Shown here in pieces: positions 7,770-16,880 of a DNA stretch of 64,000 nt. The notes under the pieces were generated by a model that saw only the letters and a list, made by a program, of their open reading frames with translations, had not been told where the DNA came from and ran no database searches. A program made the translations under genes and the position numbers. Every line of letters starts with the position of its first letter. The first letter of the stretch is position 1. Source of the stretch: an uncultured Saprospiraceae bacterium (GTDB lineage Bacteria; Bacteroidota; Bacteroidia; Chitinophagales; Saprospiraceae). Location of the stretch: the NCBI GenBank assembly GCA_937941765.1, contig CALDGQ010000098.1, forward strand, positions 1-64,000, given 5' to 3'.

Positions 7770-10107
7770 TTTCTTTATTACGTTTAATTTTTAAATACTT
7801 AGCTATTTTAGAAAACAATTGGATGGGTTCAAAAGGTTTCAGAACGAAGTCATCCATTCCATACTCTTTGTATTTTTCATCCTTTGCTATATGGGCGTGA
7901 GCGGTCATAGCTAAAATTGGAAGTTCAGCAACCTCCTTAGGCATTTTGTTTCTTATATATTGAGTTGCTTCGTTACCGTCCATCACTGGCATTTGAATAT
8001 CCATCAAGACGAGATCGAAACTTTCTTTTGCTAACAATTCAGTTGCGATCTTTCCATTATCGGCAATCGTTACGTTGATGTTAGCGTAATTTTTTTCTAA
8101 TGTTTTTCTGGCAACTAGTTGGTTCATTTTATGATCTTCCACTAGTAACAATTTGAACGCATGCGTTTTGGCCCAAGCCAATAAAGCTTCGTTGATTCCA
8201 TCATCTGCCTCTTCTACTTTAACTCCTTTTTCAAAAATCAAATCGAAGTAAAATCTTGAACCACTTCCCAATTTACTTTTTACACCAATTCTACCGCCTT
8301 GCAATTCAATCAAATTCTTGGCAATTGACAAACCTAAACCAGTTCCTTCAAATAAACGTTCCTTGGTACGAATACGAGTAAACGTTTCAAAGATGGCTTC
8401 TAATTTATCATCAGGAATTCCAATACCGGTATCTTCTACTTCAAAATAGATATGGATACTATCATCCGTTTCGTTTAAGTTTTTCACTTCCAATCTTACG
8501 TGTCCACGATCCGTAAACTTAACCGCATTACCCACCAAATTGTACATAATTTGACTGATACGCAACTTGTCACCTTTGATTATCCTAGGCAAAGTCGGAT
8601 CTATATCTAACTTTAATAGCAAGTCTTTTTCGTGCGACTTATATTGCATTACATTGATGATATTCATCAACAGATCATGCAAGTCTAAATCCTTATTATC
8701 AAATTTTACTTTCCCTTGTTGGAGTGTTGATATTTCTAAAATGTCATTTACAATACCCAATAAAATCTCAGAAGAATTTTTTATGGATTTTATGTAATTG
8801 TGTTGTTCTTTATTTAGATCAGTTTCAATAACCAAATTACTCATTCCTAAAATTGCGTTCATTGGCGTACGCATTTCGTGACTGATGTTGGCGATGAATT
8901 GTTCTTTCATTTCAGCAGATTGGCGAGCAATATCTCTTGCCTTACGCAACTCTTCCGCTTGCTTCATATCTGTAAGGTCACGTATCAATGCGCTGTAAAC
9001 AACCCCATCAGCGTTCGTCTCCATGACCGTTGCGTTGATAACACAATACCGTTTACCGTTATTATTGACGACAATATCATAATCTTTCAATGCACCACGA
9101 TCAATCAAACGTTCCAAGAAGACATCATATTTGTCGATCACTGTTTCCAAATCAACAGTAGTAACATTCTCTTTAGTAAAACCAAAAAGATCAGCGGTTG
9201 CTGGATTGAAGTCGACCATTTCTCCTTCAGAGGAAGAAACAAATATGGCTTCATTAGAAGTATTGAACAATTCTTGATAACGTTCTTTACTTGTTACCAA
9301 TTCCTTTTCAGAAACTTTTCGATCTGTTACGTCTTGGATAATTCCACTAAGAACCGTTTCATTTTCATTCGGCTTAGTAACTGCAGTTTGAATAAAGACA
9401 TTACTTTTTTCACCATCCACATTCGTGATAACAATATCTTCTTCTAAAGAACCGGACTCTAAAGATTTTCTATGAATTTCTACAAACGCATGAAACGGAT
9501 GATTTTTATCTAAAAAATCTTCGGCATTCAAAATTGCTTTTCTTGGTACTTGTCCAAAAATTCTGTAGACCTCATCCGAACAAACGAACTCATTTGTTTT
9601 GTAATCGTAATCCCAGTTTCCAATATGTGCGATTCTTTGCGTTTCTTCCAAACGTTTCAAAACGCTGTTTCTTTCGATTGAATATCTTAAGGACTTTGAT
9701 AAAGTTTCTGCATCAAAATTTCCTTTAATTAGAAAATCTTGCGCACCTGCTTTTACTGCATTAATCCCAAGACTTTTATCTTGAAGACCAGTGAGCACAA
9801 TTACATTGTTGTCTGGATATTTTGTGATGAGTTTTTCGAGTGTTTCGAATCCTCTACTATCTGGCAAAGTAAGATCTAAAATAATGGCAGCGAAGCCATC
9901 TTCTTTAGACAATGCATCCATTCCCTCAGCAAGAGACATCTTGTGGGTAATTTGACAATTGACAAGATCGGAGTCGCCAATATAAATTTCTACGAGTTTT
10001 GCATCACCAGGATTGTCTTCTATAAGAAGCACCTTATTGAGTGTCTCGTATTGTACGTGATCTTCACCATGCATAATATAAGGTTCGCTTGAACCGCCTG
10101 GTCTCAT
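7750..10107 (-). CDS. Hybrid sensor histidine kinase: REC-PAS-PAS-HisKA-HATPase-REC
   Basis: About 785 residues from the ATG at 10107. A frame 12 codons longer would need TTG at 10143. The domain order is a receiver (about 25-140, D78 in IILDLTLPDSRG), two PAS domains (about 160-260 and 280-385), HisKA with H410 in NISHEMRTPMN, HATPase with VGNAVKFTDRG, DTGIGIP and GTGLGLSI, and a C-terminal receiver (about 655-770, D703 in LVLMDIQMPVMDG). No transmembrane segment is visible, so it is cytoplasmic. The N-terminal receiver means another kinase could control it. It overlaps the Hpt gene downstream, and together with the response regulator the set forms a complete phosphorelay. Confidence 0.95.
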   Translation of the reverse strand: MRPGGSSEPYIMHGEDHVQYETLNKVLLIEDNPGDAKLVEIYIGDSDLVNCQITHKMSLAEGMDALSKEDGFAAIILDLTLPDSRGFETLEKLITKYPDNNVIVLTGLQDKSLGINAVKAGAQDFLIKGNFDAETLSKSLRYSIERNSVLKRLEETQRIAHIGNWDYDYKTNEFVCSDEVYRIFGQVPRKAILNAEDFLDKNHPFHAFVEIHRKSLESGSLEEDIVITNVDGEKSNVFIQTAVTKPNENETVLSGIIQDVTDRKVSEKELVTSKERYQELFNTSNEAIFVSSSEGEMVDFNPATADLFGFTKENVTTVDLETVIDKYDVFLERLIDRGALKDYDIVVNNNGKRYCVINATVMETNADGVVYSALIRDLTDMKQAEELRKARDIARQSAEMKEQFIANISHEMRTPMNAILGMSNLVIETDLNKEQHNYIKSIKNSSEILLGIVNDILEISTLQQGKVKFDNKDLDLHDLLMNIINVMQYKSHEKDLLLKLDIDPTLPRIIKGDKLRISQIMYNLVGNAVKFTDRGHVRLEVKNLNETDDSIHIYFEVEDTGIGIPDDKLEAIFETFTRIRTKERLFEGTGLGLSIAKNLIELQGGRIGVKSKLGSGSRFYFDLIFEKGVKVEEADDGINEALLAWAKTHAFKLLLVEDHKMNQLVARKTLEKNYANINVTIADNGKIATELLAKESFDLVLMDIQMPVMDGNEATQYIRNKMPKEVAELPILAMTAHAHIAKDEKYKEYGMDDFVLKPFEPIQLFSKIAKYLKIKRNKENGSENI

Positions 10108-10208
10108 GTTATTTGAAGTTGTCTTAAACCCTTCCGTTTCCAAAATATTATAAATTATGGAGGATTAACGAATAAATTGCTAAAATATGTGGGAGGTACG
10201 TTTGTAAA

Positions 10209-10556
10209 TTATATGGGTAGGAATACAAAAGTTGCACCAAAATCGGCTATTACAAACAAACAAAAACGTTTTTTTGGGTCTCCGTAAACCCCTTTAAAAT
10301 CTTCGACCTTTTCTGCAGTAATTAATTGCTTAGCTGTAAATTCTTCTAATGAAGAGGCATTTATGAGCCAACCTTCTGGTTTTATGGGTTCTGTGACCAA
10401 TGGTATGCCAACTGCAATGTTCTCTTTATTGATTACAAAAATGGGATATTTAGATACTTCTTGATCAATAATAGTATCAGAAGCCTGACCCATTATTTTT
10501 TTAAAGGGTTGCAAATTAATTTTCAAATCTATTAATTGGTCTTCTTTTTTCTTCAT
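10209..10556 (-). CDS. Conserved-looking small cytoplasmic protein, function unknown
   Basis: A 115-residue protein with no signal peptide or membrane segment. It starts with a Lys-rich MKKKEDQLIDLKINLQ and ends in a hydrophobic FCLFVIADFGATFVFLPI stretch that looks like a buried beta-hairpin. I do not recognise a named domain. It begins 12 bp after the rlmD stop on the same strand, so it is probably co-transcribed with rlmD. It is separated by 65 bp from the sensor kinase gene that follows. Confidence 0.6.
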   Translation of the reverse strand: MKKKEDQLIDLKINLQPFKKIMGQASDTIIDQEVSKYPIFVINKENIAVGIPLVTEPIKPEGWLINASSLEEFTAKQLITAEKVEDFKGVYGDPKKRFCLFVIADFGATFVFLPI

Positions 10557-10568
10557 TTTACTATAAAT

Positions 10569-11978
10569 CTAACGCAAAGATAATAAAGCCACACTTTCTA
10601 TATGGTGTGTATGAGGAAACATATCGACTGGCTGCAATTTGAGCACTTCGTATTTTTCAGAAAGCAAATCGATATCTCGAGCTTGGGTTGCTGGGTTGCA
10701 ACTTACATAGACGATTTTAGGAGCAGCTAATTGTAGTAACGTGGCAACTACTTGTTTGTGCATACCAGCTCTTGGTGGGTCTGTGATAACTAAATCAGGT
10801 TTGTTGTGCTTTGCAATAAATTCATCTGTCAAAATATCTTTCACATCACCTGCATAAAAATCAGCATTTTCAATATTATTGAGTTTTTGATTGGCTTTTG
10901 CATCTACAATTGCCATTTCTACTTCTTCCACTCCAACAATACTTTTACATTTATCGGCAATATACAATGCGATACTTCCAAGGCCTGTATACAAATCATA
11001 GACGTTTTCATTTCCAGTCAATCCAGCGAACTCAACTACTTTGTCGTATAAAACTTCTGCTTGTTTGGTGTTGGTTTGAAAAAATGATTTGGGCCCAATT
11101 TCGAATTTCACATTGCCAAGTTTCTCTGTAATCTTTTCGGTTCCATGATAAAGTACCATATCTAGGTCTAACAAAAAATCATTGACCTTGTTATTAATGA
11201 CATAATAAAACGAGGTGATTTCAGGAACGGCTGCAAGCAGTGTATCTATATATTTATTTCGAATTTCTTCCTCACAAGATTGAAGACTTAGAATTACCAT
11301 GACTTCATTTAAGGTGGAAGTACGGATGATAATATTTCTTAACAATCCTTCATTTTTTCTAACATCATAGAAGGAAAGTTGCTGTTCAAGTGCAATCTTT
11401 TTGGCGACTAATCGAATTTTATTAGATGGATCTCCTTGCAAAAAGCATTTGTCAATATTAAGAATTTTGTCAAAAGCACCCGCTCTGTGAAAACCTAAAA
11501 CATCTTCTACATTTGAAATATCTGTTTTAATTTCTTCAGAGGTCAACCATCGTTTATTTGAGAAAGTGAATTCTAATTTATTTCTATAAAACTGTGTTTC
11601 TACCCCTCCGATGATTGGCAAAAATTCTTTAATCTCCACCTTTGCAATTCTGTCCATCGCGTTTCTGACCACTTGTTCTTTGTGATGGATTTGTGCATCG
11701 TAAGCAAGATGTTGCCATTTGCAACCACCGCATTCTGAAAAATGTTCACAGAAAGGGTCGACTCGATCTTTGGAGTATTCACGAAAATCAGCTGGGATTC
11801 CTTGCATCACTCCTTTTCGTTTTCGTAATACCAGCACATCAACCAAATCTCCTGGCGCCACGTCTTCGATAAAGATAACTTCACCTGCCTCACTTCTTCC
11901 GACAGATTTTCCCTTGTCAGCGATTCCGGTGATGCGAACATTTTCAACAATTTTCTTCTTTCGATTTCTTCTTCCCAT
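10569..11978 (-). CDS. rlmD: 23S rRNA (uracil-5-)-methyltransferase RlmD/RumA-type
   Basis: A 469-residue protein. An N-terminal TRAM-like domain (about 8-65) precedes a 4Fe-4S cluster motif: C77, C83 and C86 in CEHFSECGGCKW, plus C178 in NIDKCFLQ. The Rossmann methyltransferase domain shows VYDLYTGLGSIALYIA for SAM binding, ITDPPRAGMH, and the catalytic C427 in VYVSCNPATQARD. The family places a 5-methyl group on a specific uridine of 23S rRNA (U1939 in Escherichia coli). Related RlmCD/TrmA enzymes share the fold, so the exact target base is inferred. It is followed 12 bp later by a small unknown gene and preceded by the RDD protein gene. Confidence 0.92.
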   Translation of the reverse strand: MGRRNRKKKIVENVRITGIADKGKSVGRSEAGEVIFIEDVAPGDLVDVLVLRKRKGVMQGIPADFREYSKDRVDPFCEHFSECGGCKWQHLAYDAQIHHKEQVVRNAMDRIAKVEIKEFLPIIGGVETQFYRNKLEFTFSNKRWLTSEEIKTDISNVEDVLGFHRAGAFDKILNIDKCFLQGDPSNKIRLVAKKIALEQQLSFYDVRKNEGLLRNIIIRTSTLNEVMVILSLQSCEEEIRNKYIDTLLAAVPEITSFYYVINNKVNDFLLDLDMVLYHGTEKITEKLGNVKFEIGPKSFFQTNTKQAEVLYDKVVEFAGLTGNENVYDLYTGLGSIALYIADKCKSIVGVEEVEMAIVDAKANQKLNNIENADFYAGDVKDILTDEFIAKHNKPDLVITDPPRAGMHKQVVATLLQLAAPKIVYVSCNPATQARDIDLLSEKYEVLKLQPVDMFPHTHHIESVALLSLR

Positions 11979-11993
11979 ACTATATTTATGAAA

Positions 11994-12752
11994 CTATCTT
12001 GTTAGAACGATATAATCTCTAATCAATGTTTTTAAAAATCCGATTTTATCCTTTGGTGGTTTTTCTATTTCCAAAATTTCCATGCACTTTTTGACCACAT
12101 CCATAACGGCAGTACGATGAGCTTCGTTAGGATATTTTTTATATCGAGTAATAACATTTTTGATCAATAACATTTCTTGCTCATTAAAACTTTTAATACC
12201 AGGAAACTGTGGTTCGTAATCATCCAGTGTTTGAATTTTCAGAATATCTTCCAACAAAAAATGAAGTCTATATTTGATTCTAATGACGGCGGTGTTGGCG
12301 GTCATATCCCCTAACCGTTGACTTTTTGAGGTGGAACTTATTAAAAGTCCTCCTACAATCCCCATTGAAAACAAAGCATCCACAATTTGAAAAACAGCTC
12401 TTAACAAATAATCTATGATTCCTGGTTGTTTTCCATCCAAACGAACCACTTTAATTCCAATAGCTTTTTTCCCAAGTGATTGACCATTTGCTAAAACTTC
12501 AGATAAAAATTGATAAATAATAAATAAAGTAACTGGTAATAAAGATAAGATTCGGCTCATATTTCCAGAACTTTCATCGTAGATTGAATCTGAATAAACA
12601 GCCTGAACCAATACATACAAAAACATCATAATTACACTGATTACTAATCCATCAATAAAAAGCGCCAAAAAGCGTTCTCTTAAGGATGCCAACTCGTATT
12701 CTATGGTTACGTTTTGAGTGGTTGTGATATCAATTGTTCTTGTTGCTGCCAA
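11994..12752 (-). CDS. RDD family membrane protein
   Basis: A 252-residue protein whose RDD domain shows LRERFLALFIDG, GQSLGKKAIGIKVVRLDG and SQRLGDMTANTAVI with three hydrophobic segments (about 28-50, 70-85 and 115-140). A soluble helical C-terminal tail of about 90 residues follows. The best start is a TTG at 12752, because the next in-frame Met lies inside the first membrane segment. It diverges from the SpoIIM-like gene across 121 bp. RDD proteins are regular companions of the SpoIIM/DUF4129/DUF4350/MoxR/DUF58 cluster. Its biochemical function is unknown, though some RDD proteins have been linked to ion transport. Confidence 0.85.
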   Translation of the reverse strand: MAATRTIDITTTQNVTIEYELASLRERFLALFIDGLVISVIMMFLYVLVQAVYSDSIYDESSGNMSRILSLLPVTLFIIYQFLSEVLANGQSLGKKAIGIKVVRLDGKQPGIIDYLLRAVFQIVDALFSMGIVGGLLISSTSKSQRLGDMTANTAVIRIKYRLHFLLEDILKIQTLDDYEPQFPGIKSFNEQEMLLIKNVITRYKKYPNEAHRTAVMDVVKKCMEILEIEKPPKDKIGFLKTLIRDYIVLTR

Positions 12753-12873
12753 TGAAATTAAGTATAGTTGGAAAAGTTAAATACGAAGAAATGTATAAAC
12801 TTGGATTAATTAAAAAAAATTAGTAAAATTCTAAATACTAAATTTAGTCTCTTTTTTGCTACAAACCTGATAA

Positions 12874-14742
12874 ATGCGCGAAACAAGTTTTATAAAACAG
12901 AATAAAAAGAAGTGGAAGGAGTTTGAAAAGACGATGGAGACGACTGAACCGGATCCTGAGAAGTTGAATGAATTGTATGTCAAAATCACTGATGACCTCT
13001 CTTATTCTCGTACTTTTTATCCAAATCGATCGGTAAGAGTTTATTTGAATAATCTCGCGCAGCAAGTATTCCATACCATCTATAAAACCAAACAGAACAA
13101 GAGTTCCAAGTTTATTACATTTTGGACGGAAGAATTGCCACAGCTTGTTTACCATTCTAGAAAAGAATTTCGATTAGCCACCATCATTTTTGTTACTTCC
13201 TTTTTAATCGGAGCACTTTCATCTGCAATGGATATTGAATTTCCAAGAACCATCTTGGGAGATGACTATGTTGATATGACCATTGAAAATATCGATTCAG
13301 GTGATCCTATGGCGGTTTATAAATCAAAAGGAGCAATGGGGATGTCTATCGGGATTGCGATGAATAATATTTTCGTGGCATTTTTGACTTTTGTCTTGGG
13401 TGCATTATTTGCAGTTGGTACGATTGGTTTGCTGATTAGTAATGGTGTGATGGTTGGTGCTTTCCAATATTTCTTCATTGAAAAAGGAGTTTTCTGGGAA
13501 TCTTTTTTAACAATATGGACCCATGGAACGTTGGAAATCGCTTCGATTATCATAGCGGGTGCTGCAGGATTGACAATGGGAAAAGGATTGGTTTTTCCAG
13601 GCACCTTTTCTCGTGCCAAAGCATTTCAAATATCGGCTCGTCGTGGATTAAAAATAATGATTGGTATCACGCCTATCTTTATTTTGGCAGCTTTTATAGA
13701 AGGATTCATGACGAGATGGACGGAAACACCAGATATTATTCGTTTACTCTTTATTTTAGCATGCTTGTTTTTTATTTTGGGTTACTTCTATTTCTATCCA
13801 CGCTCTTTGGCGGCAAAGGGATTCAAAACTTCTCTTCAAGATGAAAAGCCGACTCCAGACAAACCGCTCATCATCAATACGGGTAGGATAAAAACATCAG
13901 GAGAGATATTTTCAGATGTCTTTATTTTTTATAGAAATTACTTTAAACAATTTGCGGTGACTGCCTTGTTTGCAACTTCGTTTTATTGTTTAATGGTTTT
14001 TATGTTTGGTGGAAAGTCTCCTAGTGCTTTATTTACATTCCCTTACCAAACATTTGGGATTGCAACGGTATTTGATCAATTTTTCATGAATCCAAATCTA
14101 CCTTATTTACCATTGGTAAATGTGTTGATTTATTCCGTGTTGACTTTTGTTGGATTTTCAATGTTGATTAAACATACTGGTAAAATGCCACCAAAAAAGG
14201 GAAGAAAGAAAACCTATTTCATTTTCAACTTTTTGAAGATCGTTTTAGTTACGGTTCTTTGGAATGCCATCTTTTACTTAGACAATCCTTTTTTAATTTT
14301 CTTAGGTTTCATGTTTATCACACCGATCATTTTATTTTATGGATATATTATGTTTGTGGAAAACATAGATCCGTTTACAGCAATTGCGAAAACATTTTCT
14401 ACTTATTCCAAAAAATTTAGTCAATTATATGGTGCTTATTTTTTAATCTCATTTGTAGGAATTTTGTTTTTCTTTATTTTGGATACCATGCTTGCTTGGT
14501 TTTATATAGATATGATTGGTTGGAATATTAACTTGGAACAAGAATCAAAAAATGAACTTTTGAATGTCCTTCTTACATTCTCTAGTATCTTTACATTTAC
14601 ATTGATAACTGTTGCAATTGTTTCATCAGTTGGATTGATTTACTATTCAATTTTAGAAGTGATCAGCGCCAAATCGTTGAAAGAAAGAATTGCCAATATA
14701 GGAACCACTAAAAAAATAAAAGGACTCGACCGAGAAGGTTAA
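12874..14742 (+). CDS. Stage II sporulation protein M (SpoIIM)-like membrane protein
   Basis: A 622-residue protein. The N-terminal 320 residues form the SpoIIM domain: a soluble helical lead (MRETSFIKQNKKKWKEFEK), then membrane segments including a FVTSFLIGAL helix, NIFVAFLTFVLGALFAVGT, and the family's WTHGTLEIASIIIAGAAGL motif. The remaining 300 residues add about six more membrane helices, so this is a long fusion-type version compared with the usual 300-340 residues. Despite the name there is no sporulation context. In Bacteroidota the gene travels with RDD, DUF4129, DUF4350, MoxR and DUF58 genes. It diverges from the RDD gene and is followed 6 bp later by the DUF4129 gene. Confidence 0.85.
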   Translation: MRETSFIKQNKKKWKEFEKTMETTEPDPEKLNELYVKITDDLSYSRTFYPNRSVRVYLNNLAQQVFHTIYKTKQNKSSKFITFWTEELPQLVYHSRKEFRLATIIFVTSFLIGALSSAMDIEFPRTILGDDYVDMTIENIDSGDPMAVYKSKGAMGMSIGIAMNNIFVAFLTFVLGALFAVGTIGLLISNGVMVGAFQYFFIEKGVFWESFLTIWTHGTLEIASIIIAGAAGLTMGKGLVFPGTFSRAKAFQISARRGLKIMIGITPIFILAAFIEGFMTRWTETPDIIRLLFILACLFFILGYFYFYPRSLAAKGFKTSLQDEKPTPDKPLIINTGRIKTSGEIFSDVFIFYRNYFKQFAVTALFATSFYCLMVFMFGGKSPSALFTFPYQTFGIATVFDQFFMNPNLPYLPLVNVLIYSVLTFVGFSMLIKHTGKMPPKKGRKKTYFIFNFLKIVLVTVLWNAIFYLDNPFLIFLGFMFITPIILFYGYIMFVENIDPFTAIAKTFSTYSKKFSQLYGAYFLISFVGILFFFILDTMLAWFYIDMIGWNINLEQESKNELLNVLLTFSSIFTFTLITVAIVSSVGLIYYSILEVISAKSLKERIANIGTTKKIKGLDREG

Positions 14743-14748
14743 TTACGA

Positions 14749-15528
14749 ATGAACTTGATTTTAAAACATATAACAATCGTTTTGCTGATTTTTTGCTCAT
14801 TTACATTAATGGGGCAAAATAGTGTTGAGTCAAAATTAAATTCCTATAAAGAACAAAGTATTAACACCAAATCTTTTGACAAAGGACATTGGGAAGAGAT
14901 GGTGGGCGGTGTTGACTATTCCGAAATTCAAAAAAAGAAAAAGGAATCAAAAACAAAGAAGAAAAGAGATAGAAGCCGTTCATCCTCTAGCAGTACAAGC
15001 GCTAGTGAACCTTGGTTCAAGAACATGGATGGTAAAATCTGGGCGGTCCTTGGAAAAATTATCTTAATTCTCCTCGCAGTAATTTTACTTGCTGTTTTAG
15101 TCATGCATCTTTTTGGTAACAATATTTTTGCTGGTCCAAAAAACACTCGAATACTCACAAAAGACGGAAAAATTGATATCGAAAATATTGAAGAAAATAT
15201 GCATGAAATTGAGTTGAATGACCCGATTCAATTGGCAATACAAAGAGGTGAATACGATACGGCGATTCGTTTATACTACATTGCTGTAATAAAAGAATTG
15301 TCAGTTAAAAAATTAATCAAATGGAAAAAAGATAAAACCAATCGTGACTACTATAATGAGTTGGCAGGTAAAACCATTCAACCTTCTTTTTCGGATATGA
15401 CCAATGTATATGAACGTATTTGGTACGGAAGTAAATCATTACAACAACATGATTTCAATTCCTTAGAAGGTCGTTTTCAGCAAGTAATTAATTCTATTAA
15501 GCAAACCGTCATCCCTACTAATGGATAA
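14749..15528 (+). CDS. DUF4129 domain membrane protein
   Basis: A 259-residue protein with a signal peptide (LLIFCSFTLMGQNS), a lysine/serine-rich low-complexity stretch (about 62-86), one transmembrane helix (about 104-122) and a cytoplasmic C-terminal domain. The C-terminal domain has the DUF4129 pattern AIQRGEYDTAIRLYYIAVIKELS and NRDYYNELAGK. Its stop overlaps the start of the following DUF4350 gene by 8 bp, a strong sign of coupling. It is a standard member of the SpoIIM-MoxR-DUF58 gene set; the molecular role is unknown. Confidence 0.82.
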   Translation: MNLILKHITIVLLIFCSFTLMGQNSVESKLNSYKEQSINTKSFDKGHWEEMVGGVDYSEIQKKKKESKTKKKRDRSRSSSSSTSASEPWFKNMDGKIWAVLGKIILILLAVILLAVLVMHLFGNNIFAGPKNTRILTKDGKIDIENIEENMHEIELNDPIQLAIQRGEYDTAIRLYYIAVIKELSVKKLIKWKKDKTNRDYYNELAGKTIQPSFSDMTNVYERIWYGSKSLQQHDFNSLEGRFQQVINSIKQTVIPTNG

Positions 15529-16783
15529 AAGAAAAGTAACCATATTAGCGGTAGCGGTATTTGCCATCATGCTTTTGTTTGTGATGACACGCGGGAAAAG
15601 ATACAACTGGAAAGAGACGTATGTTGAAAATAGTCAAGAACCATTTGGCACTAACATTCTGTTCAAAGTCTTACAAAATGACAACCCTGAATTCAACATT
15701 ATCGCAAGAAACTATGTCGATGATCTTCCGATAGATTCAACAGGTCATTCCAATTTTGTCTTTGTCGGTCAAAATTTATTTTTGGATACTGCAGATGTAA
15801 CCCAATTGTTGGGTTTTGTTAGGGCTGGAAATAATGTCCTAATTTCTAGCAGAAAGGTACCGTTTGATTTAATGTTCTATGTCTACTATGAAGAATGCGA
15901 TGACAACTATTGGGATCACTATAATGAACTAGCGGATTCTATAGTATCCATGAATTTTGAACATCCAGAATTAGCAGAAGATGGCATATTTGATTTCAAA
16001 CATTCTACCAATGGTAAAGTTAGATCTCGGCAATGGCACTTTATTGATGAAAAATATTTTTGTGATCAAGAAGAAGGCTTCATTCCTATCGGGAAATTAG
16101 AAAACGATTATATCAATTTTGCAAAAAAGAAATTAGGTAAAGGAAATTTTTACTTGCACACTAATCCGCTGGTGTTCACCAATTATCATTTATTAGAAGA
16201 AGATGGATTGGCTTATGCTGAAAATGTGTTTTCTCACTTATCAGATGGACCCATTTATTGGGATAAATATAGTCGGGTTCCTGAAAACATCATGCGCAAA
16301 AGAGATCGCCGAAGACCGGATAGCAGAGAGTTGGCAGAAAATGGTCCGTTATCTTATATTTTGGATCAACCTAGTCTCGCGTGGGCTTGGTATATAGGTA
16401 TCGGATTAGCATTGTTATTTTTGGCATTCAGAGCAAAACGAAAACAACGTATCATACCTGTTGTAGAAACCAATTCCAATACTTCAATGGAATTTATCAA
16501 TACGATTTCACAATTGTATTTTGTAAAAAATGACCACAAGAAATTGTGTGTTAAGAAAATGAAAATGTTCCAACAATTTATTAGAGAACGTTATCATATT
16601 CTCATTAAAGAAAAGAGTCCTGAAGAATTTCAAAGAATCAGCACTATCTCTGAAGTGCCTGTCACTGATATTGAAAAGATATTTTCTTACTTCAAAAACA
16701 TCAAGACCTCCATCTATGTTTCTGATGAATCATTGATCACTTTCCATCAGATGATTGATGGGTTTCATAAACGATGTAAGTAA
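15521..16783 (+). CDS. DUF4350 domain membrane protein
   Basis: A 420-residue protein with an N-terminal membrane anchor (residues 6-23). An extracytoplasmic DUF4350 domain follows: ENSQEPFGTNILFKVLQND, then VFVGQNLFLDTADVTQLLGFVRAGNNVLISS, a GATase-like fold. A second helix near 290-306 (WAWYIGIGLALLFLAF) leads to a cytoplasmic tail. It overlaps the DUF4129 gene by 8 bp. Normally the MoxR ATPase gene comes next. Here the run stops and converges on a T9SS cargo gene, and the MoxR gene is found 9.3 kb away on the same strand. Confidence 0.85.
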   Translation: MDKRKVTILAVAVFAIMLLFVMTRGKRYNWKETYVENSQEPFGTNILFKVLQNDNPEFNIIARNYVDDLPIDSTGHSNFVFVGQNLFLDTADVTQLLGFVRAGNNVLISSRKVPFDLMFYVYYEECDDNYWDHYNELADSIVSMNFEHPELAEDGIFDFKHSTNGKVRSRQWHFIDEKYFCDQEEGFIPIGKLENDYINFAKKKLGKGNFYLHTNPLVFTNYHLLEEDGLAYAENVFSHLSDGPIYWDKYSRVPENIMRKRDRRRPDSRELAENGPLSYILDQPSLAWAWYIGIGLALLFLAFRAKRKQRIIPVVETNSNTSMEFINTISQLYFVKNDHKKLCVKKMKMFQQFIRERYHILIKEKSPEEFQRISTISEVPVTDIEKIFSYFKNIKTSIYVSDESLITFHQMIDGFHKRCK

Positions 16784-16823
16784 GCCAACTTATCCTTGGA
16801 ATAGCAATTTCAATGGCAATGGC

Positions 16824-16873
16824 AATATCAATGGAGTTCGTGAGCGCATGAGCTCGCGTACTCCATTGATATT
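16824..16873. repeat. Intergenic hairpin E0 between convergent genes
   Basis: Arms 16824-16845 and 16852-16873 are 22 bp each with two mismatches (one can be a G-U wobble) around a six-base loop GCATGA. There is no T-run, so it is not a classical terminator, but its position between the convergent DUF4350 and T9SS genes fits a bidirectional transcription stop. Its apex contains GAGCTCGCGTA, which recurs with one change at 28610-28620 in element R1. Confidence 0.8.
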
Positions 16874-16880
16874 GATATTG

